Origin: Spirochaetes bacterium ADurb.Bin110
GTDB lineage: Bacteria; Spirochaetota; Spirochaetia; Treponematales; Rectinemataceae
Length of the DNA: 51,967 nt
NCBI GenBank assembly: GCA_002070755.1
Contig: MWDY01000263.1
Span: 1-51,967, forward strand
Direction: 5' to 3'
How positions within the stretch are numbered: the first letter of the stretch is position 1; every line of letters begins with the position of its first letter. Positions 1 through 8,496 of this stretch are shown here, in pieces. The notes under the pieces are model-generated. The model was not told the origin of the DNA. It ran no database searches and saw only the letters and a program-made list of their open reading frames with translations. A program made the translations under genes and the position numbers.

Positions 1-1455
1 AACTAGCTTTTTCTCGGATTCTTTAGCTAGCAGTTCGTAGAAATCTTTAAGATCGCTGATGTTCTTGTTATTGATCTTGGTAATAATATCACCACTCTGC
101 AGGCCCATTGATGCTGCTGGAGATTTTGCAAGAACATCGACAACAAGAGCTCCTCGTACTCCGCTGGGTATTTTTTTCTGATCTACAGAGTCCGATTTGA
201 GTGAAATAACAGTCACACCTGGGAATATGTTGGCATTGTTCGAAGCGATCGTATTGTCCCTAAGCTCGATTTTTGTGCTTGCAGTCATCACAATTCCGCT
301 TCGGATGAACTCCAATTTAGCCGTAGAACCAGGTTTGATGTCTCCAACTACCCTTACCAGCTCATCCGTGCTCTGAATTGTCTTCCCGTTGATGGCTGTA
401 ATGAAATCTCCAGGCAAGATTCCAGCCTTATCTGCTGGACCATTAAGGAAAATATGGCTTATAAAAGCACCCTTCTTGCCTTCGAGGCCGAGTTCTTTAG
501 CACTGGCCTTGTCTTGAGAGATATTGGAGAGACTTACACCTAGCCAGCCATATTTAACAGTCCCATTTGTTATAAGGTCATCGATCGCATCTTTTACATT
601 ATTGATAGGAATAGAAAAACCGAGGCCCACTGATCCTCCGCTTGGGGATGCAATCCATGTATTTATGCCTATAACTTCCCCGTTAATGTTTACAAGAGCT
701 CCACCGGAATTGCCTTTGTTAATTGCCGCATCGGTTTGAATAAAATCATTGATATTCTCTTCCGGACCTCCGGTTCGCCCTAATGCGCTGATAATACCGG
801 CTGTAACTGAGGCAATATAACCGAAAGGGCTCCCAACTGCGACTGCCAAATCTCCAACCTGTAGTTTCGATGAATCGCCAAGCTTTGCAATCGCGATGTC
901 AGAATCATCTGTCTCGAATTTTACAAGAGCTATGTCTTTGCGTTCATCTGATCCAACGAGCTTACCTTCATATTCGCGGCCATCGCTCAACTTTACCGTA
1001 ATCTTTGTGGCATTCCCCGCTACATGATGATTGGTCAAGACATAGACTGTCTTCCCTGTCCTCCGCACTATTACGCCGGAACCGAGGCCTTCTTGGGGCT
1101 GGAATTGATCTAGATAAGGACTATCAGGTCCAAAGAAAAAATAAAAAGGGAATGATGGCGTTTGTTGCTGAGTTTGCTGACCACCCTCAACCACATCCAG
1201 CTCTACGACCGCAGGAAGCACAGTCTTTGCGATGTTTCGCAGCGCATTCTGCACCGATTCTGCAGTCTCTATTGAAGCTTCAATGTCGGGGCTGCTTATC
1301 ATGGATGGACTCTCGGCTTTGACTATCGGAAGAGAAGAGCCTCCTGATGTTGGCGCCCTAAATAGAAATGCGAGGCTAAATCCTATCACTATTCCTAGGA
1401 CAACAAGATTCGCGACGAAAAAATTCCGTGAATACAATTTCTTTCTTAAAGACAT
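1..1455 (-). CDS. HtrA/DegP-family periplasmic serine protease, cut at C-terminus by window edge
   Basis: Serine protease/chaperone that degrades or refolds damaged envelope proteins. The frame is open from an ATG at 1453-1455 to base 1 (485 residues visible), so only the last few residues are missing compared with the usual 470-500. An N-terminal hydrophobic anchor or signal (about residues 12-32) is followed by a trypsin-like domain with a complete triad: H144 (in TNHHVAGN), D174 (in RKDIALVK) and S250 (in GNSGGAL). A first PDZ domain starts near residue 300 (GWLGVSLSN) and a second runs towards the edge. A GGAGG ribosome site lies 9 bases before the ATG. It is the last gene of a minus-strand group surA-nusB-map-htrA, 117 bases after map, so it may have its own promoter. 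Which HtrA paralogue it is (DegP, DegQ or DegS-like) cannot be decided; two PDZ domains favour DegP/DegQ. Confidence 0.95.
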   Translation of the reverse strand, partial: MSLRKKLYSRNFFVANLVVLGIVIGFSLAFLFRAPTSGGSSLPIVKAESPSMISSPDIEASIETAESVQNALRNIAKTVLPAVVELDVVEGGQQTQQQTPSFPFYFFFGPDSPYLDQFQPQEGLGSGVIVRRTGKTVYVLTNHHVAGNATKITVKLSDGREYEGKLVGSDERKDIALVKFETDDSDIAIAKLGDSSKLQVGDLAVAVGSPFGYIASVTAGIISALGRTGGPEENINDFIQTDAAINKGNSGGALVNINGEVIGINTWIASPSGGSVGLGFSIPINNVKDAIDDLITNGTVKYGWLGVSLSNISQDKASAKELGLEGKKGAFISHIFLNGPADKAGILPGDFITAINGKTIQSTDELVRVVGDIKPGSTAKLEFIRSGIVMTASTKIELRDNTIASNNANIFPGVTVISLKSDSVDQKKIPSGVRGALVVDVLAKSPAASMGLQSGDIITKINNKNISDLKDFYELLAKESEKKLV

Positions 1456-1572
1456 GGTCGATATCCTCCGTTATTTGGCAGAGTATTTGTAACCTGTATC
1501 CAATATAATAAAACTCCACTCTTCCATGAACTCTAAAATAGATAAAAAATTAGAAAAAGAAATGAAAAGATA

Positions 1573-2319
1573 TTACCATTTAGTTAGAACTTCGTGTCCC
1601 GAATCAGTTATTAGAACAGTATGCTCAAAGTGAGCTGAAAGCGAACCATCCATCGTTACAACTGTCCAATCGTCGTCGAGCACACGGACATCGCTTGTGC
1701 CTATATTGATCATAGGCTCGATTGCTACGACCATTCCTGGCATTAGCCTCGGATTGGGGCCTGGCGAGACATAGTTTGGAATCTGAGGGTCTTCGTGGAT
1801 CTCTAATCCAACTCCATGACCGCAATATTGTCGCACCACTTTGAATCCATTCTTAGTTGCATGGGAAAAAACAGCCCTAGAGATATCCGAAACTCGCGCA
1901 TGAGGCTTTACTTGTTCTATTGCAAGCTCAAGACTTTCTCTCGTTACTTTTAGCAATTTTTGCGCTTCCTGAGCTATGCTTCCCACAGGTAATGTGATAG
2001 CTGCATCGGAGAAGTAACCATTTAGGTTGATACCACTATCTATGCCAACTATATCGCCTTCATAGAAAGGCTTATCGTTAGGTATGCCGTGTATGACCAC
2101 CTCATTAACAGAAATACAGAGGGTAGCAGGATAGCCCTCATAACCAAGAAAAGCAGGCTTGCCTCCATGTCTTATTATAAAATCATGGGCAAATCTGTCC
2201 AAATCCTTGGGCGTATTACCAGGTTGCACCTGAAGCTTTAGCTTCTCATAGAGCAAAGAAAGCAAATCACAGGATGATCGAATTCCCTCGATTTGCCTTT
2301 CATTTTTGATTCGAATCAT
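1573..2319 (-). CDS. map: Type I methionine aminopeptidase
   Basis: Removes the initiator methionine from nascent proteins in the cytoplasm using a two-metal centre. All five metal ligands of the family are present at D94, D105, H168, E201 and E232, within GIDSGI, FSDAA, CGHGVGLEIHE, AIEPM and FEHTV. At 248 residues it is a standard type Ia enzyme without the N-terminal zinc-finger extension. The start lies 4 bases after the nusB stop, so the two are probably co-transcribed and translationally coupled; a weak GGAT precedes the ATG. Identification is secure. Confidence 0.97.
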   Translation of the reverse strand: MIRIKNERQIEGIRSSCDLLSLLYEKLKLQVQPGNTPKDLDRFAHDFIIRHGGKPAFLGYEGYPATLCISVNEVVIHGIPNDKPFYEGDIVGIDSGINLNGYFSDAAITLPVGSIAQEAQKLLKVTRESLELAIEQVKPHARVSDISRAVFSHATKNGFKVVRQYCGHGVGLEIHEDPQIPNYVSPGPNPRLMPGMVVAIEPMINIGTSDVRVLDDDWTVVTMDGSLSAHFEHTVLITDSGHEVLTKW

Positions 2320-2323
2320 TGGG

Positions 2324-2743
2324 TTATCCGAAAAAGTCCTTTCTTATGCCATCTAGCACACCATTAATAAAACGGTAAGATTCTTCACTGCCGTATTCTT
2401 TTGCAATTTCAATCGCTTCGTCGATGCTGATCTGTGCTGGAATATCCTGTTGATATATTAGGCTGTATGTTCCAACTCTTAGAATGGCAAGATCAACTTT
2501 TCGAAGTCTCTCGAAGGTCCAGTGTTCAAGATGTTTTTTTATTAAATCATCGATAGAATCTATTTGTTCAATAGTCCCGATTATCAGCAATTTGGCAAAA
2601 TCGAGAATCTCAATTTCATAGCGTGCTTTTTTGTCCTCATCGAGCCACTCGAAAGATAATATATCCTCAAGCTCTTGATGGGACATGTCCCAGGCATATA
2701 TAGCCTGCACTGCAAGAATTCTTGCCTTTCTTCTCGAAGCCAC
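2324..2743 (-). CDS. nusB: Transcription antitermination factor NusB
   Basis: All-helical RNA-binding protein that with NusE (S10) binds boxA in rRNA leaders and promotes antitermination. The 139-residue length, the N-terminal basic segment (ASRRKARILAVQAIYAWD) and the C-terminal pattern (EAIEIAKEYGSEES..FINGVLDGI) are diagnostic of the family. The start is a GTG at 2741-2743 with GGGA 8 bases upstream; no in-frame ATG would retain the conserved N-terminus. It sits 12 bases downstream of the SurA-like gene and 4 bases upstream of map. Confidence 0.96.
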   Translation of the reverse strand: MASRRKARILAVQAIYAWDMSHQELEDILSFEWLDEDKKARYEIEILDFAKLLIIGTIEQIDSIDDLIKKHLEHWTFERLRKVDLAILRVGTYSLIYQQDIPAQISIDEAIEIAKEYGSEESYRFINGVLDGIRKDFFG

Positions 2744-2755
2744 CTGAATCGTCCC

Positions 2756-3787
2756 TTACCAATTTAAGTTTTCCGAATAAATCTTTATAGTTGCTTCTTT
2801 GCGCAGTACTTCGATGAGATCCGCTTCAGCCTTGTTCAAAAAAGCTTGTTGTTTCTCGGAGGCAAGCTGAATAGCAAGGAACTCCTGCACTGTCAAATTC
2901 TGATTTCCTGGAACTGGATCTGAGAGTGTCAGCTGCTTTTGAGGCAAAAATTCGTTGACACGGACAATCCTGTAGCCCACTTGCGTTTCGATAACAGGAG
3001 TAATCTCGCCCACGTTTGCTTGAAAGGCCGCGTTGAAGAATTCATCGCCAAATATCGATTTGCTCTGTTGAGTCTTTTCTAGATACATAGATGGAATTGC
3101 CTTGTATCCAGCTTGATCGCTAGCGCGAAGCACATATTCATCGAATTTTGCAGGGTTAGATTTAAGAGAAACCGAGATCGAGTTCATAAGCTCTTTTGCC
3201 TTTGTTATCTCAGCGCTACTTTTCCCCTTAGTGTCCACATAGATTACGCTGATTCTAATTGTGTCGGGTCTAACAAGCGAAGCTTTCGCTAGATCATAAG
3301 CTCTCAAGATTTCATCTGCTGTCGGCGTCTTGAGTGCAACTTTTAGCTCATCTTGTCTCTTGGTCTGAATATAGGTCTCGAAAAGCAATCGTTGACGAAC
3401 AAAGGTAGCAGGATCTACAAATACGCCTGAAGCGCGAAGTGATTTCTCTAGGTCAGCATCTGTAGCGCTTGTACCTAACTGAGATCTGAGCTGTGATAGC
3501 GCAGCATTTACCTGAGCTTCCGATATCGAGATCTTTTCGCGCTCGCAAAACTGCAAGAACAGCATGCTATTTATTCTTGCATCGAGAACATCCTTTCTTT
3601 GATCTAATGTCAACTTTACACCTACGGAATTCTCTAGCTTTTCAACATCAGTGCGTAACTGGCGAACTGAAATAACCTCTTGCTTTACAAGTTTTATTGT
3701 TGCTGCTGGTTTGTCGATACTGGTCTGTGCAAAGGCTGAGATTGCTGTAAACAGAAAGATAAAAAAACAAGTTGCTATTCTCTTCAT
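2756..3787 (-). CDS. SurA-like periplasmic peptidyl-prolyl isomerase/chaperone
   Basis: Exported protein of 343 residues. A signal peptide (positive MKR, hydrophobic residues 5-18, then AFAQT) targets it to the periplasm. Residues about 30-165 form a helical SurA-N-type chaperone region (QLRTDVEKLENS..., RINSMLFLQFCEREKISISEAQVNAALSQLR). Residues about 175-285 look like one parvulin rotamase domain ending in VGEITPVIETQVGYRIVRVNEF, the usual closing strands. Role inferred from the family: folding of outer-membrane proteins. It heads the surA-nusB-map group, 53 bases after the J-domain gene. Closest named families are SurA and PrsA; only one rotamase domain is visible, so I do not give a symbol. 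Confidence 0.85.
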   Translation of the reverse strand: MKRIATCFFIFLFTAISAFAQTSIDKPAATIKLVKQEVISVRQLRTDVEKLENSVGVKLTLDQRKDVLDARINSMLFLQFCEREKISISEAQVNAALSQLRSQLGTSATDADLEKSLRASGVFVDPATFVRQRLLFETYIQTKRQDELKVALKTPTADEILRAYDLAKASLVRPDTIRISVIYVDTKGKSSAEITKAKELMNSISVSLKSNPAKFDEYVLRASDQAGYKAIPSMYLEKTQQSKSIFGDEFFNAAFQANVGEITPVIETQVGYRIVRVNEFLPQKQLTLSDPVPGNQNLTVQEFLAIQLASEKQQAFLNKAEADLIEVLRKEATIKIYSENLNW

Positions 3788-3840
3788 ATCATTATGCCCA
3801 CTCTCAATGTTATTTATTCACAAGCACTATACTGTGCTGG

Positions 3841-4695
3841 TCAGTATACTCTATCTTGCGCAACCTGCTGCTCAAGCGCACGCTGAAGTTTTGCTCGCAA
3901 TGCATCAAAGCCAGCAAGCTTGGGATAGATCTGAGATATTTGCATCAGAGTTTCTGCAGCTCTGTCTGCCTCTCCTCTATGTATTAAGATTTCGACCTTT
4001 TTTCTAAGATATTGCGCAGTCTCCCTTGGAGAAATCCCTAATTCGATCGCTTCATCTAGCCTATCCAAATAATCGTCATCATCTATCTTTCCAGGCAATT
4101 TTTGCAAAACAAGCAACCTAAATTGAAGAGCGACAACATCAAAGTAGTACCGAAACCAGGGCTTTTCCAGTTCCATTTGTATAACCTTCTTGTAGATCTG
4201 GTAAGCCTTGATATATTTGCCTCTCTTTTCATATTCTTCTGCAATGCAGTACTCGCAATCCATGGCTTCACCGCGCTCGAGCCAACGCTCAAGCCGGAAA
4301 TCTTGAAAGCTCTTACTTCTTTCATAGATCCATATTGCTTCCTCCTCGAAACCATGCAGAAGGTCAAAAACTATCAGTTTTGCCTGGCTTTGAGGATCGT
4401 CTGCTCGCATTCTAAGAAATTCACGATAATCAAATCCTTTATTCTCCTTCTGCTGCCTTTGAAGCTCTCTATCGTAGCTCCTTCTCTTTTCAGCATCGGA
4501 TAATATCTTATACGCCTCGAGGATAAGCCTCATAGCTGATTCACGGAGCGTTGCAGGTGACTCCTCAGACCTCGCTTTCCCTGTGGAATAATACATATCT
4601 GGGTGGAGACGCTTTGCTTGTCTTCGAAATGCGCTTCTTATATCCTTTGGACTTGAATCCGGTTCTACACCAAGAATCTCATAATAATTTTTCAT
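3841..4695 (-). CDS. J-domain (DnaJ-like) protein with helical C-terminal repeats
   Basis: Residues 3-65 are a J domain: YYEILGVEPDSSPKDIRSAFRR with the HPD signature at 31-33 that stimulates DnaK ATPase. There is no Gly/Phe-rich region, zinc finger or DnaJ substrate-binding domain, so this is a type III J protein and not DnaJ itself. The remainder (about 90-284) is predicted helical and looks like TPR-type repeats (EEYEKRGKYIKAYQIYKKVI; REGEADRAAETLMQISQIYP-like stretch near 240-260), suggesting a specific client or partner. The start is 3 bases after the upstream gene's stop, indicating co-transcription. The client is unknown. Confidence 0.85.
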   Translation of the reverse strand: MKNYYEILGVEPDSSPKDIRSAFRRQAKRLHPDMYYSTGKARSEESPATLRESAMRLILEAYKILSDAEKRRSYDRELQRQQKENKGFDYREFLRMRADDPQSQAKLIVFDLLHGFEEEAIWIYERSKSFQDFRLERWLERGEAMDCEYCIAEEYEKRGKYIKAYQIYKKVIQMELEKPWFRYYFDVVALQFRLLVLQKLPGKIDDDDYLDRLDEAIELGISPRETAQYLRKKVEILIHRGEADRAAETLMQISQIYPKLAGFDALRAKLQRALEQQVAQDRVY

Positions 4696-4698
4696 TGC

Positions 4699-5097
4699 TC
4701 ATCCGCGTTTCAAAGGAACCTCCGCGATTATATGAATCGCAGTATCGATATTGGAAAAAACTTCGCCTTGTACGATCACCAGGCCCTCGTGCTCTAGTGC
4801 TTCCATGAATTTCTTAAGTGTACGATCTGATCTGAATCCTCTTTTTTGCACCATAGCAAGACAGCGTTTCCCCACTAGATCTCCAGATTTTGCAAGATCC
4901 TGAGCAACTGAGGACAAGAGACCACCAAACATACCCTTTGGTTCTGTTACAAAAATAAGGAAATCAAAGGAGCCAAGGCTATAGGAATACTCTGATGTCA
5001 GAATTGAATCATGACCCTTCTCTTTCAATGAATGCAGCATTGCATTAGAAACTGAATAAAGTCTTCTTGATCCAATAGCATTTATTCCAATTCGCAT
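4699..5097 (-). CDS. Small flavodoxin-like hypothetical protein
   Basis: A 132-residue protein I cannot assign to a named family. It reads as an alternating beta/alpha fold: an N-terminal strand and helix (MRIGINAIGSRRLYSVSNAML), a strand FDFLIFVTEPKG followed by MFGGLLSSVAQDLAKSG, a strand KRCLAMVQKRGF, and a C-terminal strand LVIVQGEVFSN. The pattern recalls flavodoxin or NAD(P)H-quinone-reductase-like folds, where the TEPKGMFGG segment would sit in the nucleotide phosphate loop area, but I see no definite FMN motif. It is cytoplasmic (no signal). It precedes the J-domain gene by 3 bases, so the two are probably one unit. No Shine-Dalgarno is evident before its ATG. Confidence 0.7.
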   Translation of the reverse strand: MRIGINAIGSRRLYSVSNAMLHSLKEKGHDSILTSEYSYSLGSFDFLIFVTEPKGMFGGLLSSVAQDLAKSGDLVGKRCLAMVQKRGFRSDRTLKKFMEALEHEGLVIVQGEVFSNIDTAIHIIAEVPLKRG

Positions 5098-5171
5098 AAT
5101 AATTAGAAAACATCCATATGAATTAGCTAGTTACGTATCGAATACGCAATTTCACACTAATTCTTCATAGA

Positions 5172-5200
5172 ATAAAACCATGGAACAACACACTTCCATG
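5172..5200 (-). terminator. Possible weak intrinsic terminator after secG
   Basis: On the minus strand downstream of secG, CATGGAA (5194-5200) and TTCCATG (5179-5185) form a perfect 7-bp stem around an 8-base loop, followed by GGTTTTATT. The stem is AT-rich and the T tract is short and interrupted, so termination efficiency is doubtful. Confidence 0.4.
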
Positions 5201-5243
5201 CCTTCCTTTGGCTTCCAGCCTTTAGAATTAAGCAGGAAAAGAG

Positions 5244-5639
5244 CTATTTAGCCGCGGGTGTATTAGGCTCCTCAGGTTGGGCTGTCTGGTCTGGTGGCGC
5301 AAGCTGACTTTGGACAGACTTATCCCCATCACCCTGGGAATTCCACCATTCACTGGTCGCTGTTTGGGTAGACTCTTGTTCTACTACTTTTTGGATATTC
5401 CCTGTTGAAGACTTATTCAATATTGCAAGGGAAAACGCGATGACAAAGAATAGACCGCCAAGCACATAAGTTATCCGGACCACAATATTCGATGTCCTAG
5501 AACCAAAGGCACTCTGAGCACCGCTTGCAAAAATCCCCCCTATTGAATCAGATTCTTCATCTTGAATAATCACAAAAAAGATAAGCAGGAGGCATACAAT
5601 TACAAAGATAACAAGCAGCAATATGCTGAAGAAACCCAT
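5244..5639 (-). CDS. secG: Preprotein translocase subunit SecG
   Basis: Inner-membrane accessory subunit of the SecYEG channel. Two hydrophobic segments (about residues 3-23 and 53-75) flank the conserved cytoplasmic loop with IIQDEESDSIGGIFASGAQSAFGSR, a SecG hallmark. The 131-residue length reflects a polar C-terminal tail rich in Q, P, T and S (residues 85-131), longer than in E. coli but common in many bacteria. GGAGAGAGA directly precedes the ATG. It lies 125 bases downstream of tpiA, the usual tpiA-secG order; a possible promoter (TTGCTT, 17 bases, TAGTAT) in that gap could give it independent expression. Confidence 0.93.
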   Translation of the reverse strand: MGFFSILLLVIFVIVCLLLIFFVIIQDEESDSIGGIFASGAQSAFGSRTSNIVVRITYVLGGLFFVIAFSLAILNKSSTGNIQKVVEQESTQTATSEWWNSQGDGDKSVQSQLAPPDQTAQPEEPNTPAAK

Positions 5640-5764
5640 TCTCTCTCTCCAGTTGCAAGTTCATTTGACTGCAGAAAAAAAGCTTTTCAGGGATATTCTC
5701 AATCCGAAAAGTCATACTAGCGCAAAGTTTCCATTGAAGCAATACCTCACAGATAATTTAAGAA

Positions 5765-6514
5765 TCAACGGAATTTAGCTATAGGCACAAAGCTTTCGGC
5801 CTTGAGGCTTGCACCTCCTACTAATGCGCCATCGATATTCTTCTTTGCCATAAGAGTGGCGGTATTTTCAGGCTTTACGGAACCACCATATTGTATAACT
5901 ATGTTTTTCGCTACATCGGAGCTATAAAGTTCAGCCATAACTTGACGGCAAAAGGCATGTACAGCATCGGCATCTTCGGGTGTAGCGGTTTTTCCTGTGC
6001 CAATAGCCCAGACAGGCTCATAAGCAATGGTAACATTGGCAAGCATAGAGGAATCAACCCCTTTAAGTCCTTCAGTCAACTGCCGTTGTATTACATTCTC
6101 TAGAATGCCCTGTTCGCGCTCCTCGAGCGTCTCGCCAACACAGAGAATTACTTCCAGGTCATGCTTTAGTGCAAGCTTCACCTTTGCATTTATAAGCGCA
6201 TCGCTTTCGCCATAAGTATGTCTGCGCTCTGAGTGCCCTATTATGACCACTCGAACTCCAAGGTCCTTTAGCATAATCACTGAGATCTCGCCAGTGTGAG
6301 CTCCACTCTCCTCGGGGCCCATATTCTGTGCTCCAAGCAAGATATTGCTGCCCCTTAAAACCTGAGCAACCGAATACAGCGCCGTAAATGGCGGCGCAAT
6401 CATGAGTTTCTCTTGGCAATCTGCTAATCTTTCTTTCAGTTCAGATGCCAGTTCAACAGCTTCTGGCACGGTCTTGTGCATTTTCCAGTTGCCTGCAATA
6501 AAATAGCGTTTCAT
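5765..6514 (-). CDS. tpiA: Triose-phosphate isomerase
   Basis: Interconverts dihydroxyacetone phosphate and glyceraldehyde-3-phosphate in glycolysis; cytoplasmic homodimer. The 249 residues match the family length. Catalytic residues are visible: N9 and K11 in AGNWKMH, H94 in IIGHSERR, E166 in AYEPVWAIGTG, whose IGTGKTA forms the mobile phosphate loop, and IQYGGSVKPEN and DGALVGGASL near the C-terminus. GAGGGAG lies about 12 bases before the ATG. It follows cysE by 108 bases, so probably has its own promoter, and leads into secG. Confidence 0.97.
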   Translation of the reverse strand: MKRYFIAGNWKMHKTVPEAVELASELKERLADCQEKLMIAPPFTALYSVAQVLRGSNILLGAQNMGPEESGAHTGEISVIMLKDLGVRVVIIGHSERRHTYGESDALINAKVKLALKHDLEVILCVGETLEEREQGILENVIQRQLTEGLKGVDSSMLANVTIAYEPVWAIGTGKTATPEDADAVHAFCRQVMAELYSSDVAKNIVIQYGGSVKPENTATLMAKKNIDGALVGGASLKAESFVPIAKFR

Positions 6515-6622
6515 TCTTTTATTTCTCCCTCGACATGATGCTGGTATAGAGCTGTCCTCGCTTAACTAGAGAGATGCAGCCTTAGTTCATGAATACTATA
6601 CTTATCGATTTTTTTGGTAAAG

Positions 6623-7369
6623 CTATGGCGCTTTATACCCAAGAGAGTCAGGGTGACTCTCCTCACCTCCAGCTCTTTCCTCTATTATTCGCTTTGTCTG
6701 AATAGCTGACAGTACTTCTTCAAGAGCGCTGACTCTTTGCATAAGCTCGCCAACGCGCTGTCCAATTACATCTGGAATTCTTTCATGGTGAAGATCTGGC
6801 TTGTCTTGGGCAGTATGAGGGATATTTCGCCTAATTGCCTGACCTGGTATCCCAACGACCACTGAATTGGGTGGAGCATTCTTTACCACCACAGCGTTAG
6901 CTCCAATTCGCGAATCATCGCCAATGCTTATATCTCCTAGAATCTTTGCTCCTGCTCCAATAGTAACTCTATCTCCAATAGTAGGATGGCGCTTTTTCTT
7001 TTCGAGAGAAGTACCTCCAAGAGTGACTCCATGATAAATCGTTACATCTTTGCCTATTATCGCGGTTTCACCTATCACGACTCCCATGCCATGATCGATA
7101 AAAAAGCCTGAGCCAATCTTAGCCGCAGGATGAATCTCAATACCCGTAAGAGATCTTGTAATACTCGACAAAATACGAGCAGCGAGTTTAGATCCTCGAC
7201 TCCACAAAAAATGAGAAAATCTATGGCTCCATAGCGCATGCAAACCTGGATAGGTAAGCAATACCTCTATTCTTGTCCTGGCTGCTGGATCGCGCTGGAG
7301 AACGGTTTCAATATCTGCCTTGATTATTCTTAGAAGCGATGGCTTCTTGCCTGAAATATCTATTTTCAT
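6623..7369 (-). CDS. cysE: Serine O-acetyltransferase
   Basis: Makes O-acetylserine from serine and acetyl-CoA, the first committed step of cysteine synthesis. After a helical N-terminal domain (residues 12-75, [29 protein letters not shown]), a left-handed beta-helix of hexapeptide repeats spans about 80-185 ([26 protein letters not shown]; the catalytic His is H93). The 248 residues carry a polar tail after residue 190; the far C-terminus ends SLGYKAP, lacking a clear GDGI-type tail used for CysK binding in the enterobacterial complex. An AAAGGAT site precedes the ATG by 7 bases. It follows cysK by 44 bases, so cysK-cysE form a complete cysteine operon. Confidence 0.95.
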   Translation of the reverse strand: MKIDISGKKPSLLRIIKADIETVLQRDPAARTRIEVLLTYPGLHALWSHRFSHFLWSRGSKLAARILSSITRSLTGIEIHPAAKIGSGFFIDHGMGVVIGETAIIGKDVTIYHGVTLGGTSLEKKKRHPTIGDRVTIGAGAKILGDISIGDDSRIGANAVVVKNAPPNSVVVGIPGQAIRRNIPHTAQDKPDLHHERIPDVIGQRVGELMQRVSALEEVLSAIQTKRIIEERAGGEESHPDSLGYKAP

Positions 7370-7413
7370 TTAAAATCCTTTACAATCTCTGTCCTCTATA
7401 CTTCTCTTTATTA

Positions 7414-8349
7414 TTAAGCCTTCGAATCCGAAAAGAGCGGTGTAGAAAGATATCGTTCCCCACTGGAAGCAAGGATCCCCACAATCAGTTTTCCTCTGTT
7501 TTGAGGTCGAGAAGCAAGCGCGAATGCACCATAGATGACGGCTCCTGAAGAAATCCCGACTAGCAATCCTTCTTCCTTTGCAGCACGTCTAGCCATGAGA
7601 TAAGCATCTTCATCGCCGACAGCTATTACTTCATTGTAGATCGATGTGTTTAGTATCGATGGTACGAAGCCTGCACCGATTCCCATGATTCCATGAGACC
7701 CAGGAGATCCGCCGGAGAGCACTGGAGACCCCGCAGGCTCTACTGCGATAATTTCTAGCTCGGGTTTTATTTCTTTCAATGCTTCACCTATTCCAGTGAT
7801 CGTCCCTCCCGTTCCTACTCCTGCAATTACCATATCGACCTTTCCATCGGTATCTCGAAGGATCTCTTGTGCTGTGCTAGACCTATGAGCATCAGGATTA
7901 GCGGGATTCTCGAATTGCATAGGCATGAAGTATTGATTTGGATAAATCGATAATAGCCGCCTAGCCTCAGCAATGGATCCAGACATCCCCTGCCTCTCCG
8001 GCGTTAGAATCAGCTCTGCTCCATAGGCTTTCATAATGGCTCGGCGTTCGAGCGACATTGATTCAGGCATAATAATCAGGCATTTATAACCGCGTACAGC
8101 CGCAATCATGGCTAGCGAAATGCCCATATTGCCGCTAGTCGGCTCTAGAATGGTCATTCCAGAATGCAATTGCCCATTTTTCTCGGCTTCTAGCACCATG
8201 GAAAGCGCTGCCCTATCTTTTACAGAATGGCCTGGATTCTCGAATTCAAGCTTTGCTGCTATCTTGCACGGCAAGTCCTTGCCAAGCTTATTAAGATAGA
8301 GCATCGGAGTATTGCCTATAAGCTCTGTGATATTCTCATATATACGCAT
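7414..8349 (-). CDS. cysK: Cysteine synthase A (O-acetylserine sulfhydrylase)
   Basis: PLP enzyme that combines O-acetylserine with sulfide to give cysteine. The PLP lysine is K44 in PGHSVKDRAA; the substrate-binding TSGNMGISLA loop, the phosphate-binding GVGTGGTITGIG and the C-terminal GISSGAVIYGA are all present. The 311-residue length is typical. AAAGGAG lies 7 bases before the ATG. It heads the cysK-cysE pair and lies beyond the pgk terminator, so it either has its own promoter in 8350-8440 or depends on read-through. CysM cannot be fully excluded by motif alone, but the coupling to cysE supports CysK. Confidence 0.94.
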   Translation of the reverse strand: MRIYENITELIGNTPMLYLNKLGKDLPCKIAAKLEFENPGHSVKDRAALSMVLEAEKNGQLHSGMTILEPTSGNMGISLAMIAAVRGYKCLIIMPESMSLERRAIMKAYGAELILTPERQGMSGSIAEARRLLSIYPNQYFMPMQFENPANPDAHRSSTAQEILRDTDGKVDMVIAGVGTGGTITGIGEALKEIKPELEIIAVEPAGSPVLSGGSPGSHGIMGIGAGFVPSILNTSIYNEVIAVGDEDAYLMARRAAKEEGLLVGISSGAVIYGAFALASRPQNRGKLIVGILASSGERYLSTPLFSDSKA

Positions 8350-8440
8350 TCTTAGACTCCTTTGGTAAATCTATGACAGCCGCCATCATTAATAGTCGAT
8401 GTTTAACCGCGCCTAACTCGATCATAAACAACACATATAG

Positions 8441-8467
8441 AAAAACAGCCACCCTTTCGGGCGGCTG
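8441..8467 (-). terminator. Rho-independent terminator of the gap-pgk operon
   Basis: Reading the minus strand, a 9-bp stem with one A-C mismatch (8459-8467 with 8446-8454, TTTC-type tetraloop 8455-8458) is followed by five Ts (8441-8445). It lies 30 bases after the pgk stop codon. The descending arm is also perfectly complementary, over 13 bases, to 8484-8496 directly after the pgk stop, giving an alternative longer-loop hairpin with the same T tract. Confidence 0.85.
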
Positions 8468-8496
8468 CTATATGCTTACTCAACCGAAAGGGTGGC

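Noticed and set aside
3651..4007. Plus-strand open frames opposite the SurA-like and J-domain genes
   Set aside because: They are antisense to two well-supported genes and show no family motifs or ribosome sites.
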